Positions 35,829-43,142 of a stretch of 44,560 nt of DNA are shown one piece after another. The position numbers and the translations under genes are program-made. Every line of letters begins with the position of its first letter. Positions within the stretch are counted from its first letter, which is position 1. Under the pieces are notes generated by a model, which had not been told where the DNA came from, made no database searches, and was given only the letters and a program-made list of their open reading frames with translations. Source of the stretch: a virus; IMG/VR virus record IMGVR_UViG_3300030685_000042, positions 1-44,560 of that record, one strand, 5' to 3'.

Positions 35829-36392
35829 TTATCTTTTAATTGATTTAACTGATTCAAATTCTGTTTTTCTGTCGTTAAAGTATTCTATTACTTTTTCAAT
35901 TGACATTGGATAACCATCTAACACATCCCAACTTACGTTAAGATATCTATTGTCTGGTTCATCCTTTACTTTTACACTTAAGGGCTCGTATGTTAGTTTC
36001 CTTACATATCTATCATGAGTATGTCCATGAATATTCCCTTTAAATCTTGATACTTCCTGAGTATGCACTGGAATGTGCGTTACTATGAATCCTTTGTACT
36101 CTAAGGCTCCAACAACTGCTTCTGCATATTGTTCAAGTAGTTTGCAAATTCTTCTTGTATCATTATTTCCACCTACGAATACTAGTCTTCCATTTAGCCT
36201 TGCTAATAAAGGTAGATATAAAGGATTGTCCATTGTCGCATCTCCAATTAAGAAAATTAGAGTTTTAGCTGATACAACAGAATTCCACCTTCTTATTACT
36301 TCTTCATTATAGGCATCAATGTCATCAAATCCACGTAGCTTAGCAATTGCTTTATGACCTATATGAGGGTCAGATATAAATCCTACATCCAT
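35829..36392 (-). CDS. Calcineurin-like metallophosphoesterase
   Basis: 187 residues from ATG at 36392; a codon 36 bases earlier would overlap the upstream gene needlessly. The metal-binding set is complete: DPH (Asp8, His10), GD (Gly50-Asp51), GNND (75-78), His106/His110 in THIPVH, and GHTH (123-126). These bind two metals and hydrolyse phosphoester bonds. Small phage proteins of this fold include nucleotide or cyclic-nucleotide phosphodiesterases and protein phosphatases; the substrate is not evident. The start follows the upstream stop by a base or two, and the gene is probably co-transcribed. Confidence 0.85.
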   Translation of the reverse strand: MDVGFISDPHIGHKAIAKLRGFDDIDAYNEEVIRRWNSVVSAKTLIFLIGDATMDNPLYLPLLARLNGRLVFVGGNNDTRRICKLLEQYAEAVVGALEYKGFIVTHIPVHTQEVSRFKGNIHGHTHDRYVRKLTYEPLSVKVKDEPDNRYLNVSWDVLDGYPMSIEKVIEYFNDRKTEFESVKSIKR

Positions 36393-36393
36393 A

Positions 36394-37065
36394 TTAATCA
36401 AATGGTAATTGAGCTGCCTGAAATTCAAGAAGTAATTTAAACGACTCTTTCTTCACGTTGAAAATCTTTTCGCCCTGTATAAGCATGAATTTCTCCAATA
36501 AATCTACAACTCTACTAATTCTTCTTTCTTTTCTTAGCATATTTTTTGCTATTGAAATGTTAACTAGTATATTTGTTTGTTTTATTGAATTTTCCCGTAC
36601 TTCTTGTAGCTTTTTCATAAACCAATAAAAAACTCTTTTTTCTACTGATTCTTCATCCAAATTCCATAGATAAGCTAATTCGCTATCCATGTCTTTTGTT
36701 TGCAGAACTCCTTCTTCGTACATTTCTTGTACAAATTCGTAGTTTTTGTAGTTTCTTTTATCGTAATGAACCAACGCCGAATTTACTTTGTATGTATTTC
36801 CGTATTTTTTATTTACGGAAGTCCAAAGATATTCCATGCATCCACTAGCAATAAATTGTTGGTTTATTTCTTGATTTCCTGTACTGCATACGCAATATCC
36901 TTCAGACGTGCTTTCTGCAAGATATAATGCTTTGATTGGACTGAAAATTCCTTTCATCCATATTATTTCGCATTCTGCATCATGAATTAACTCGAAGCCT
37001 CTTATTCTTTTAATGATTTTCGATAGAGATTGTCTCTTTTTGAGCTCTTCTTTGGCGTCCAGCAT
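36394..37065 (-). CDS. Hypothetical protein
   Basis: 223 residues from ATG at 37065, overlapping the 3' end of the upstream gene by 64 bases. Not recognised. The N-terminus is basic and helical (EELKKRQSLSKIIKRIRG). The middle has CEIIWMKGIFSPIKALYLAES and a VCSTGNQEINQQF segment, and the last third is helical with an ISRVVDLLEKFMLIQGE stretch. No motif I can assign. The unusually long overlap may mean that the real start is further in; only one other Met (in MKGIF) could serve. Confidence 0.65.
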   Translation of the reverse strand: MLDAKEELKKRQSLSKIIKRIRGFELIHDAECEIIWMKGIFSPIKALYLAESTSEGYCVCSTGNQEINQQFIASGCMEYLWTSVNKKYGNTYKVNSALVHYDKRNYKNYEFVQEMYEEGVLQTKDMDSELAYLWNLDEESVEKRVFYWFMKKLQEVRENSIKQTNILVNISIAKNMLRKERRISRVVDLLEKFMLIQGEKIFNVKKESFKLLLEFQAAQLPFD

Positions 37066-37385
37066 ATGTGTAGTAATTTAGCATTAATTCCTTTGTTTCT
37101 ACTTCTTAAATCATATAATATGCTTTTAGAAGAGTATTCAAATTCATAAGTGGCACAAGTATACAAATCATAAATATATACACAAAGATTTACTCCGGGT
37201 ATAATTCGCGATAGTTTACTGAGGATTTCCGGTCCAATTTCTTTGCGGTAAAACTCCTTTGTGGAGCTCAGTCCTTGGTTACGCTGTTTCTTTTTCCAAT
37301 GGGAATAGTTTAACTCGTATGTGTTGTAAGATAAATCAAACGACAATATCGTTATGATTAGTGAGAAGATAATTAATATCCACAT
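37002..37385 (-). CDS. Small membrane protein
   Basis: 127 residues from ATG at 37385. MWILIIFSLIITILSFDLSY is a clear N-terminal transmembrane helix or signal anchor with no positive start. The rest is basic and Tyr/Cys-containing (GVNLCVYIYDLYTCATYEF), suggesting a cytoplasmic or periplasmic domain. Not recognised. The leader carries AATCAATTTAATTT. A 475-base ORF-less region lies immediately upstream. Confidence 0.65.
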   Translation of the reverse strand: MWILIIFSLIITILSFDLSYNTYELNYSHWKKKQRNQGLSSTKEFYRKEIGPEILSKLSRIIPGVNLCVYIYDLYTCATYEFEYSSKSILYDLRSRNKGINAKLLHICWTPKKSSKRDNLYRKSLKE

Positions 37386-37389
37386 AAAT

Positions 37390-37858
37390 TAAATTGATTT
37401 TAATTGTTAATAATTGCTCCCTACGCAGTTCTCGAGGCTGCCGACCGACCAAGCTGTTCGTCGGATATAGGGCGTGTTTTAAAACCCTACCAGGGCTAAT
37501 TGAATAGACAGGCGGCTTTGATATGATCTCTGCTCCTGACCTGGTAGGTACGTTCTAAATTATGCAGACATTAAGCCCACATAATTGTTGATTTGGATTG
37601 TTTTTGTGCCAGTTATCTAGCGTGTGCAGTCCTATCCATATTCAGCGGACGCCAATCAATACTTTGCACCCCCGTGTTTTATTAGCGCTCTCATGGTGGG
37701 GCTCAAACCCACAACTTCCAGGTACCTAATTTGCATTAGGCTCTTTAAATTACTTAGCCTGGTCCGCTATTCAGTTGCGGCACATGAGAGTTTTGGTGGA
37801 GGTGGGGCTTTCGAGGTCCCGTCTTGCTCGTCATAAATACAGCCTAACAGACCGTACT
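37390..37858 (-). ncRNA. ORF-less structured stretch including a tRNA-like element
   Basis: About 470 bases with no real ORF, between the 37002-37385 gene and the 37861-38334 gene. It contains the tRNA-like element at 37687-37790 and GC-rich segments. There is also an ACCTACCAGG / CCTGGTAGGG pairing at about 37486-37550 which can form a stem enclosing some 45 bases (minus strand CTACCAGG with CCTGGTAG). No known family recognised. Confidence 0.45.
37687..37790 (-). ncRNA. tRNA-like element with expanded anticodon arm
   Basis: Minus strand: acceptor CTCTCAT/ATGAGAG (seven pairs), D-arm-like CCGC/GCGG, outer anticodon stem CCAGG/CCTGG, five-base variable loop AAGTT, and T arm GTGGG/CCCAC with loop TTTGAGC. 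Between the anticodon stem arms lie 35 bases instead of seven. They contain a hairpin CCTAA/TTAGG with loop TGCAAA, which would expose a GCA triplet. The D loop lacks GG. Could be a tRNA with a small insert or a tRNA mimic. Confidence 0.5.
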
Positions 37859-37860
37859 TC

Positions 37861-38334
37861 TTAATGTTTTAATGCCGGGTAAAATTGATTCACATCGTAG
37901 ATTGTAAATGTAAACATTTCTAATCCATTCCATACCTGAATTAAATAGCCATCTGAAGATATGCTAACTAACTCAACGTATTTTTCTCTTTGTAAATCCT
38001 GATTCCAGGCATTTGTTTTGTGTGTCATCGCTTCATAAATCTCTTTGTATACCTTTGGTTTTTTGACCAATTTGATTTCAACTTTTCTTATTATCGCTTC
38101 GCGTACATCATTATTTAACGATCTTAAGACTGTTATTAATGTTTTTGTATCGCAATGACGTAAAGATACGTTGGTTTTGTTTCTTAGATATTCATTCCAC
38201 TTTTTCCCAATCTTTTTGTGCAGTCTTTCGGCGTCTGTCTTTGGGAATGCTGCCATAAATGCAGTCAGTACTTCTTCTTGTGTTCTAGCATGAGCGATCA
38301 GCGCATCTAAAATCTCGTTTTCTTCGTGTTTCAC
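37861..38334 (-). CDS. Hypothetical protein
   Basis: 157 residues from GTG at 38334 (preceded by TATAAA); an ATG at 38385 would add 17 hydrophobic residues but would start inside the terminator hairpin, so I prefer GTG. Helical, acidic N-terminus (HEENEILDALIAHARTQEEVL), a basic central part (RLHKKIGKKWNEYLRNK) and a beta-like end (IQVWNGLEMFTFTIYD). Unrecognised. No signal. It follows a terminator and precedes an ORF-less region, so it may be monocistronic. Confidence 0.65.
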   Translation of the reverse strand: MKHEENEILDALIAHARTQEEVLTAFMAAFPKTDAERLHKKIGKKWNEYLRNKTNVSLRHCDTKTLITVLRSLNNDVREAIIRKVEIKLVKKPKVYKEIYEAMTHKTNAWNQDLQREKYVELVSISSDGYLIQVWNGLEMFTFTIYDVNQFYPALKH

Positions 38335-38367
38335 TTTATATTTATTATTGATTAATATTAAAATGAT

Positions 38368-38409
38368 AGAGAATGGGGCGCACAACCTTTTATGTACGAA
38401 CCATTCTCT
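38368..38409 (-). terminator. Nine-pair hairpin, likely terminator
   Basis: Minus strand arms AGAGAATGG and CCATTCTCT enclose 24 bases including a second stem GTACA/TGTGC, followed by ATCATTTTAAT. It sits just downstream of the 38461-38838 gene. The U-run is short, so terminator is probable rather than certain. Confidence 0.6.
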
Positions 38410-38460
38410 TAGGCCTGTTCGGTTTAGTGAACAAACTCCACCAATTGCTATTGCAATGAG

Positions 38461-38838
38461 TTAAATTTCTTTTGCATATTTTAATGCTCTGAATGAATCA
38501 CTTCCTCTTCGTATAACGAATTTTCCATATTCGTGTTTTATGGTACCAAATACTATTGATTTGAACCATTCGTGTCCATCTTCGGATACCATCATTTCTC
38601 GTGGAAATTTGCGACGAGGCTTAGAAGGAAGTTTGATTACATTTAGCAATGGAATATTATGAAATATAATTGAATTGTTTTCTTCTAAAATTCCATAATA
38701 TCCAATAGTAGAATCTCCAACAAGATTATGGTTATTTTTAAATCCAAAACTTTCATAGAATTTAATAATTTTCTTTCCATTGTATCTTTTTGACACTTCA
38801 ATACATGTATTTACTAATGTTTCTTTTGTCCATTCCAT
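38461..38838 (-). CDS. Hypothetical protein
   Basis: 125 residues from ATG at 38838, preceded by AAAAGGAAAGG, a usable ribosome-binding site. A longer frame from 38910 would overlap the small gene upstream, so I prefer this start. Mixed alpha/beta with MVSEDGHEWFKSIVFGTI and RRGSDSFRALKYA, which resembles short single-domain phage proteins of unknown function. No catalytic motif seen. Confidence 0.65.
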   Translation of the reverse strand: MEWTKETLVNTCIEVSKRYNGKKIIKFYESFGFKNNHNLVGDSTIGYYGILEENNSIIFHNIPLLNVIKLPSKPRRKFPREMMVSEDGHEWFKSIVFGTIKHEYGKFVIRRGSDSFRALKYAKEI

Positions 38839-38839
38839 A

Positions 38840-38974
38840 TCAAATCCTTTCCTTTTTAGTGAATGGTTGCATTTTAGTCTCTCTTTGTAGGCCATTATTC
38901 TTTTTGACAACCTTTAGTTCTACTTCTTTGATTCCGTCACCATTTCTGTCCTTTAATCTTTTTGTTTTACCCAT
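38840..38974 (-). CDS. Very small protein (44 residues)
   Basis: ATG at 38974, stop TGA at 38840-38842, starting two bases after the stop of the 38977-39180 gene and ending one base before the ATG of the next gene. Sequence begins MGKTKRLKDRNGDGIKEVE. It is basic, with a DRNGDG segment reminiscent of calcium-loop (DxNxDG) motifs. Tight spacing on both sides is the main evidence. Confidence 0.6.
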   Translation of the reverse strand: MGKTKRLKDRNGDGIKEVELKVVKKNNGLQRETKMQPFTKKERI

Positions 38975-38976
38975 AA

Positions 38977-39180
38977 TTACTTTAATTTCATTTTGTTATA
39001 CACTTTTTGAATATTAATGCTAATAATAAAGCTTAATGTAATTGTGGCAATAAGAATAACTGCTCTATTCTCTTGACTTGGAACCGTCTTACTAATATCA
39101 TTTGACATTAGTAATAACACGGGTAAATTAGATATGCATGCACACCCAATTAAAAATAATAAATTAAATGCTTTTTTCAT
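38977..39180 (-). CDS. Small membrane protein
   Basis: 67 residues from ATG at 39180, leader AATCAATAATTT. Two hydrophobic segments: LLFLIGCACISNLPVLLLM near the N-terminus and VILIATITLSFIISI further on, joined by a short polar loop, so a two-pass membrane protein. Not recognised. Small membrane proteins in phages often act in superinfection exclusion or lysis, but nothing here shows which. A tRNA-like element lies 30 bases upstream. Confidence 0.65.
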   Translation of the reverse strand: MKKAFNLLFLIGCACISNLPVLLLMSNDISKTVPSQENRAVILIATITLSFIISINIQKVYNKMKLK

Positions 39181-39210
39181 AAATTATTGATTAATAAATG
39201 TTAATATTGT

Positions 39211-39307
39211 TGTCTATACAGGGCTCGAACCCGCGACTTCATGATATGCCTTCCGTTAAAACGGGTTTGTCACTTTCATGCGCTCTAACCAACTGAGCTA
39301 ATAGACT
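39211..39307 (-). ncRNA. tRNA-like element with expanded anticodon arm
   Basis: Minus strand: acceptor AGTCTAT with ATAGAC (six pairs), D arm GCTC..GAGC with a normal GG-containing loop, outer anticodon stem CATGA/TCATG, five-base variable loop AAGTC, T arm GCGGG/CCTGT with loop TTCGAGC. The anticodon stem encloses 31 bases instead of seven, with an inner CCG/CGG hairpin whose loop TTTTAA could present TTT. D and T arms are far closer to a real tRNA than chance would give. A U33 is not obvious. Confidence 0.6.
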
Positions 39308-39309
39308 TC

Positions 39310-39690
39310 CCATGGATTACCATGATTTTGGGTTTGCACATAATTGAAAGCTTAAGAGCACTTTCTTTCAATTATATACCAATCAAAACTTAGCCGACCT
39401 AGTCCTTGTATACTTAGACTAAATCACTGCACTCTCCCAACAACTGAAACTGTGCAGTAAGTGATACTTCGCCCCCTCTTGCAAAAAGGTTGAGTATAAT
39501 CATATCCCATCAGGCTTAGTAGACCTTCAAAAGATACTGATCTTCGACTTTACTGTGTCGTTTTAAAATTTATAAGACTAATTATTAATTATAAGTCATT
39601 CATGGGCTGTCAGCATTACCTGTCCCCATTGCCCATCCCTTAGCATTTTAGCATTGAGACTCTCCCCCGCCCAGCGGTTTGCACGGTATA
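39310..39690 (-). ncRNA. ORF-less structured stretch upstream of the tRNA-like element
   Basis: About 380 bases with no ORF. Minus strand: an 11-pair hairpin ATAATTGAAAG/CTTTCAATTAT at 39340-39375; CTGCAC/GTGCAG helix at about 39428-39460; an outer ATGGGC/GCCCAT stem near 39601-39637. Together with the tRNA-like element this may form a single RNA. No known class recognised. Confidence 0.45.
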
Positions 39691-39696
39691 AACTAA

Positions 39697-41031
39697 TTAA
39701 TAATTTTGCCTTACTGGCAAGTTTTGATTATCCTGTTTTCTAACGATTTCACCTAGCATATGGATATATGCCTCGTTAGGTTTTTTGTTTTTGTATTTTG
39801 CACATTCTGTAAGGTGGATTACCAAAAGAATCTGCGGCATCATTGTTTCGTACACTAATGTCGGATATAACATCCTCCATTCAAGTGTTTTAAATGAACA
39901 TTGAATGTTTACTCGTGGAATAATTTCTTCGGCTAATTTATTATAACTTCTTAAGTGAGTGCTCATTCTTAATATTGTTATTATGTCATCTTTTGCCTCT
40001 TGGCTCATAGATTTCATATCTTTAGCCATCCGTTCTTTCATTGCTGTAAGTACGTAAGAAAAATCCTTTTTGTTATTTCTCAAATCCATATCTCTACAAT
40101 CAACATGAACGTGAAGTCCAGAGTTATTATCAATTGCACATCCATTTCTTACCATATAAATTAGTAATTCATTTAATGCTCTAATACCTCTTAGTCCTTT
40201 TATTCTTAATCTGTTTTCTCGCAAAGTGCCTGATTTATAATCGTTTCCGTCTTGACTTCCTCCATCCCATCCAGAATTAAATTCAACAGCCTCTAACTGT
40301 GCTAATTTTTTCCCTATAGGTTGACAGTTACATCCATTGTATTCTATTTCAATGCCAATGTTAACAGAATCGTATTCTATTTGTTTCCTTTCCAGTATCG
40401 ATACTTTTTTTGGTGCTGGTCCTAATATTGTCATTAATGTGTTAAAACAATATACTCTAGCTGCCAGCATGTCGCTAACTGATCTGTTTGTACTTTCTTT
40501 TCTTATTGCTAAGAATCGCATCCTTTCTGCTCCTGAACCTCTTATATCGCTTGCTAGCATTTTTATTCTAGTAATGATATTTCTTTGCCCTGAGCTATTT
40601 GGGTCGTATATTCTTTTTGCATCTCTTCCATTTTCTCCAATTGCTATAATTGAGAACATATCTCCACATCCATCAAACATATTATCTTCTGCTCTTGATT
40701 CGATTTCGCACATTTGTTCATATATTTGATCTGCGTTAAAATACATATCTCGACATCCTAATAGTATTTCATCTTGGTTGTCGTTTGTCGTACAGTCAAT
40801 TGTATTAATTGCATTCGCTAATTCTCTAAAGACATATTGTAAAGTATGTTCCTTCTTTCCTGAGATAGACTTTATCCTTATATTATTTGCCTTTTTGTAT
40901 TTATAAGGCCATAATTTACAAACAAATTGATCTAACATCTTTCTGTTTATTTGTTTTGCCTTAAATACTTTAAATGCTTCTGGGCTTTCTATTAAAGCTT
41001 CTAAGCATGAGCGTTGCCATTTTGTTGCCAT
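39697..41031 (-). CDS. Amidoligase-like enzyme (putative COOH-NH2 ligase)
   Basis: 444 residues from ATG at 41031. The C-terminal half has the amidoligase signature: GIEIE (226-230), then GWDGGSQDGNDYKSG, and NNSGLHVHVD (about 302-311), with FKTLEWRMLYPTL near 380. Amidoligases of this ATP-grasp/glutamine-synthetase-like family join carboxyl and amine groups, often to modify peptides or proteins. The N-terminal 220 residues are helical and unassigned. In a phage this might tag a host or phage protein, or act in envelope peptide metabolism. The family is recognised from motif order with moderate certainty; the substrate is unknown. Confidence 0.7.
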   Translation of the reverse strand: MATKWQRSCLEALIESPEAFKVFKAKQINRKMLDQFVCKLWPYKYKKANNIRIKSISGKKEHTLQYVFRELANAINTIDCTTNDNQDEILLGCRDMYFNADQIYEQMCEIESRAEDNMFDGCGDMFSIIAIGENGRDAKRIYDPNSSGQRNIITRIKMLASDIRGSGAERMRFLAIRKESTNRSVSDMLAARVYCFNTLMTILGPAPKKVSILERKQIEYDSVNIGIEIEYNGCNCQPIGKKLAQLEAVEFNSGWDGGSQDGNDYKSGTLRENRLRIKGLRGIRALNELLIYMVRNGCAIDNNSGLHVHVDCRDMDLRNNKKDFSYVLTAMKERMAKDMKSMSQEAKDDIITILRMSTHLRSYNKLAEEIIPRVNIQCSFKTLEWRMLYPTLVYETMMPQILLVIHLTECAKYKNKKPNEAYIHMLGEIVRKQDNQNLPVRQNY

Positions 41032-41057
41032 TTTTGTTATTTTATTGATTAAACATA

Positions 41058-41087
41058 ATAGGACTCCATATTGCTATAGAGTCCTAT
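41058..41087 (-). terminator. Hairpin between the 87-residue gene and the amidoligase gene
   Basis: Minus-strand arms ATAGGACTC and GAGTCCTAT (with small mismatch at the loop side) form a nine-pair stem, followed by TATGTTT. It lies between the stop at 41107 and the amidoligase start at 41031. Probable terminator. Confidence 0.65.
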
Positions 41088-41106
41088 GATTTACTTTCTC
41101 AACGAA

Positions 41107-41370
41107 TTAACTACGTTTGTAAGATTCGCCAGAACGACCGGTATTTGTTTTTGCAGGCTCAGCGGCTTTTTCAGCTACAGGTGCATTCAAAATACCATCA
41201 ACTTTGGCCTTGAAACCATCCAGGTCTTCTTTGTAGAACTTGGTTGTAGTTGCTGCTGCAGCTAATTCCTTGTCCGAAGATTTACCGGCTTTCAATAACT
41301 TTTTTACATTGCTGTTCGCAGCAAATGACATACTAGCCAACATAGTGGCAAAAACTGTTGCTTTACTCAT
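41107..41370 (-). CDS. Small Ala/Lys-rich protein
   Basis: 87 residues from ATG at 41370, with leader TTATCAAAAATT. Low complexity: Ala and Lys rich (SSDKELAAAATTTKF; PVAEKAAEPAKTNTGRSG). The N-terminus (MSKATVFATMLASMSFAANS) might be read as a weak signal sequence, but lacks the usual core. Not recognised. Its GC content is above its neighbours. It could be a decoration, virion-associated or nucleic-acid-binding protein, but nothing decides this. Confidence 0.6.
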   Translation of the reverse strand: MSKATVFATMLASMSFAANSNVKKLLKAGKSSDKELAAAATTTKFYKEDLDGFKAKVDGILNAPVAEKAAEPAKTNTGRSGESYKRS

Positions 41371-41438
41371 AATTTTTGATAAATTAATTGTGTTTAATAA
41401 AAATGGTTTAAAAAATTGTATTTAAAAAGAAAATTCAG

Positions 41439-41523
41439 TGCCAGTTATGAGATTCGAACTCGTTAGACAGATTGCTCTGTTTTCCGTGGTCATTATAGGG
41501 CTCTCATCCTATATGATACTGGC
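41439..41523 (-). ncRNA. tRNA-like element with two non-standard hairpins
   Basis: Minus strand: acceptor GCCAGT/ACTGGC, T arm with GAG TTCGAAT CTC, discriminator A. In place of the D and anticodon arms there is an eight-pair hairpin CATATAGG/CCTAT(A)ATG with one bulge and a hairpin ACAGA/TCTGT with a GCAA tetraloop. The element is 85 bases long. No anticodon arm can be drawn. Confidence 0.5.
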
Positions 41524-41582
41524 GGATTGTAAAAATGCATATAACATTTGAATGGCGTCCCCATAGGGATATTACTCGCTCG

Positions 41583-41768
41583 TTATGTGGCATTATAAAA
41601 AAGTGGCTCGAAGCATCTACAGGTTTCAAATCGAACCTTGTGATTTTGGTATCTCCACCTATCACTTTCCCAATAATGCCAGCTTTTTTCATTTTGACAA
41701 AAACCTAACTGTCTATGCTTACAAGTTTCACAGACTTTTGTGTAATCTTTTTTTATAATATCTGCCAT
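41583..41768 (-). CDS. Small cysteine-rich protein, possible zinc-binding
   Basis: 61 residues from ATG at 41768, leader AATCAATTTATT. Contains CETCKHRQLGFC and CRCFEP: five cysteines with CxxC and CxC spacing, likely to bind one zinc ion. Rich in aromatic residues (WHYWESDRWRYQNH). Such tiny zinc-binding proteins are common in phages as DNA- or protein-binding accessory factors. An overlapping frame ending at 41504 was rejected. Real gene likely because of the leader and Cys pattern. Confidence 0.6.
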   Translation of the reverse strand: MADIIKKDYTKVCETCKHRQLGFCQNEKSWHYWESDRWRYQNHKVRFETCRCFEPLFYNAT

Positions 41769-41794
41769 AATAAATTGATTTTTAAGTTTTTAAA

Positions 41795-42755
41795 ACATGT
41801 TTAGGAAATGAACTTCCCGAAGATAAATAAATAACGCCCACATAACACACGTGTATCATACATGCAGGGCTTTATCGGTTGTTGTCGATTTGTCTCACGT
41901 GCGACCTTCGGTCAAGTATAGGCAGGTTCGCCACCCGCATTGGCTTTTGTGCTTCGCTGACAAGTCAGCTCCTGTAATTCGCCACATGCTCATGGCTGTA
42001 TGCGCTATATGCATTCTATTTGACCGGCTGTCTGACTCATTGTCAACGGTAAAGGCTGTATTTATCAACCAATGCTTGCTTTTCACATACAAATACTACA
42101 CGTACACTCCCTCTGCACCAGTCCTAACCCTACCCTCCTCGTATTTGTATTTTTTAGCCTTCTTGTTTTAGATTCGTCATACGAGGCATTGTATGAAGTT
42201 TCGTATCCGCTCTTCGTACGTCACGGACTATCATACTACTTCGCTAAAAGTAATATAATAGGCAATCGGCCCTATATACCTCGAACCCCTGGTTTTTTGA
42301 CTGACTTCATACAATCTTCGAGTTCTTAACTAATCATCAGCATTTAAGGATACGGATTTCCTCAGAGGCATTTCTGCGTCCTAGCACTTTTATGGGTTTA
42401 ATGCCTTCCCTCTATTCCGACTTTATACGGATACTCAATTCTCTTATTTGCATACAATGCTTCTAAGTAGCTGAATAGTGGTTTTGTTCATCCTAAGTGG
42501 TCAAATGAACTGAATCAGATTTTCACCCAATGGCCTGATTTTCTCCAATTTTATGGTTTGGCAACTACTTTTTGTTAATATTCAAGGATTTCTCCCTATC
42601 CTCACCTCCATTGTAATACCCATCCACAACGCCAAAGTTTGATTTAATATTGCTTAACTCCCACTAAGTAGTAGTCACAATATTATTTCTCCCTGTTCAC
42701 TGGTTCGGCTTGCGTCAAACTCCCATAGATATCACTTTAGTTCGGTAATTAACAT
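41795..42755 (-). ncRNA. 960-base ORF-less structured stretch, candidate large RNA
   Basis: No credible gene. Minus strand long-range helices: a 12-base pair-set ATTGTATGAAGT (42304-42315) with ACTTCATACAAT (42188-42199), and a 10-base set ATACAAATAC (42141-42150) with GTATTTGTAT (42087-42096). Local stems include GCTGAC/GTCAGC, TAATATTG/CAATATTA around 42648-42690, and GACC/GGTC with GAA loop. Many unpaired A-rich joints. Probably one or two ornate RNAs. Confidence 0.6.
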
Positions 42756-42762
42756 GAGAATA

Positions 42763-43131
42763 TTAATTCTGCGCGCCTTCTTTTAGGTAATTACCATAAG
42801 AGCGTTCGCATTCTGTCAATTCATCCATTTCTTCAGATACATTATGTTCATCCAATACTGGACGTACATCCTGATATCCAAAATTAGGAATATCTTCTTT
42901 CATGCTTTTTATGAACTCTTCTGTTGGGTCCACATGAATAATCTTTTTGTTAACCTTTGAAATCTCTTTCATTCGGTCTTTGTCGTCGCAGTAATTTACA
43001 TTGGCTTTGTAGACGTTTGTAACATCTTCTATCCAAATATAAATACTTCTTGGTACTTTCTTTTCTGTCCAGCACCATTGAGCAATCGCATATAACATAA
43101 TTACAAACGATTTGTTTTCGAATTGTTTCAT
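42763..43131 (-). CDS. Hypothetical protein
   Basis: 122 residues from ATG at 43131, leader AATCAATTAAG. Helical, with Trp-rich start (MLYAIAQWCWTEKKVPRSIYIWIE) and an acidic C-terminus (ECERSYGNYLKEGAQN). Two cysteines near the start do not form a motif. Unrecognised. Codons resemble those of the neighbours. Confidence 0.65.
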   Translation of the reverse strand: MKQFENKSFVIMLYAIAQWCWTEKKVPRSIYIWIEDVTNVYKANVNYCDDKDRMKEISKVNKKIIHVDPTEEFIKSMKEDIPNFGYQDVRPVLDEHNVSEEMDELTECERSYGNYLKEGAQN

Positions 43132-43142
43132 CTTAATTGATT

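Noticed and set aside
36393-36428. Upstream start of the phosphoesterase overlapping the previous gene
   Set aside because: The catalytic DPH motif lies eight residues after the ATG at 36392, as is usual for this family.
41504-41692. Alternative 62-codon frame overlapping the Cys-rich gene
   Set aside because: The frame at 41583-41768 has the leader motif and clustered cysteines; this one has neither.
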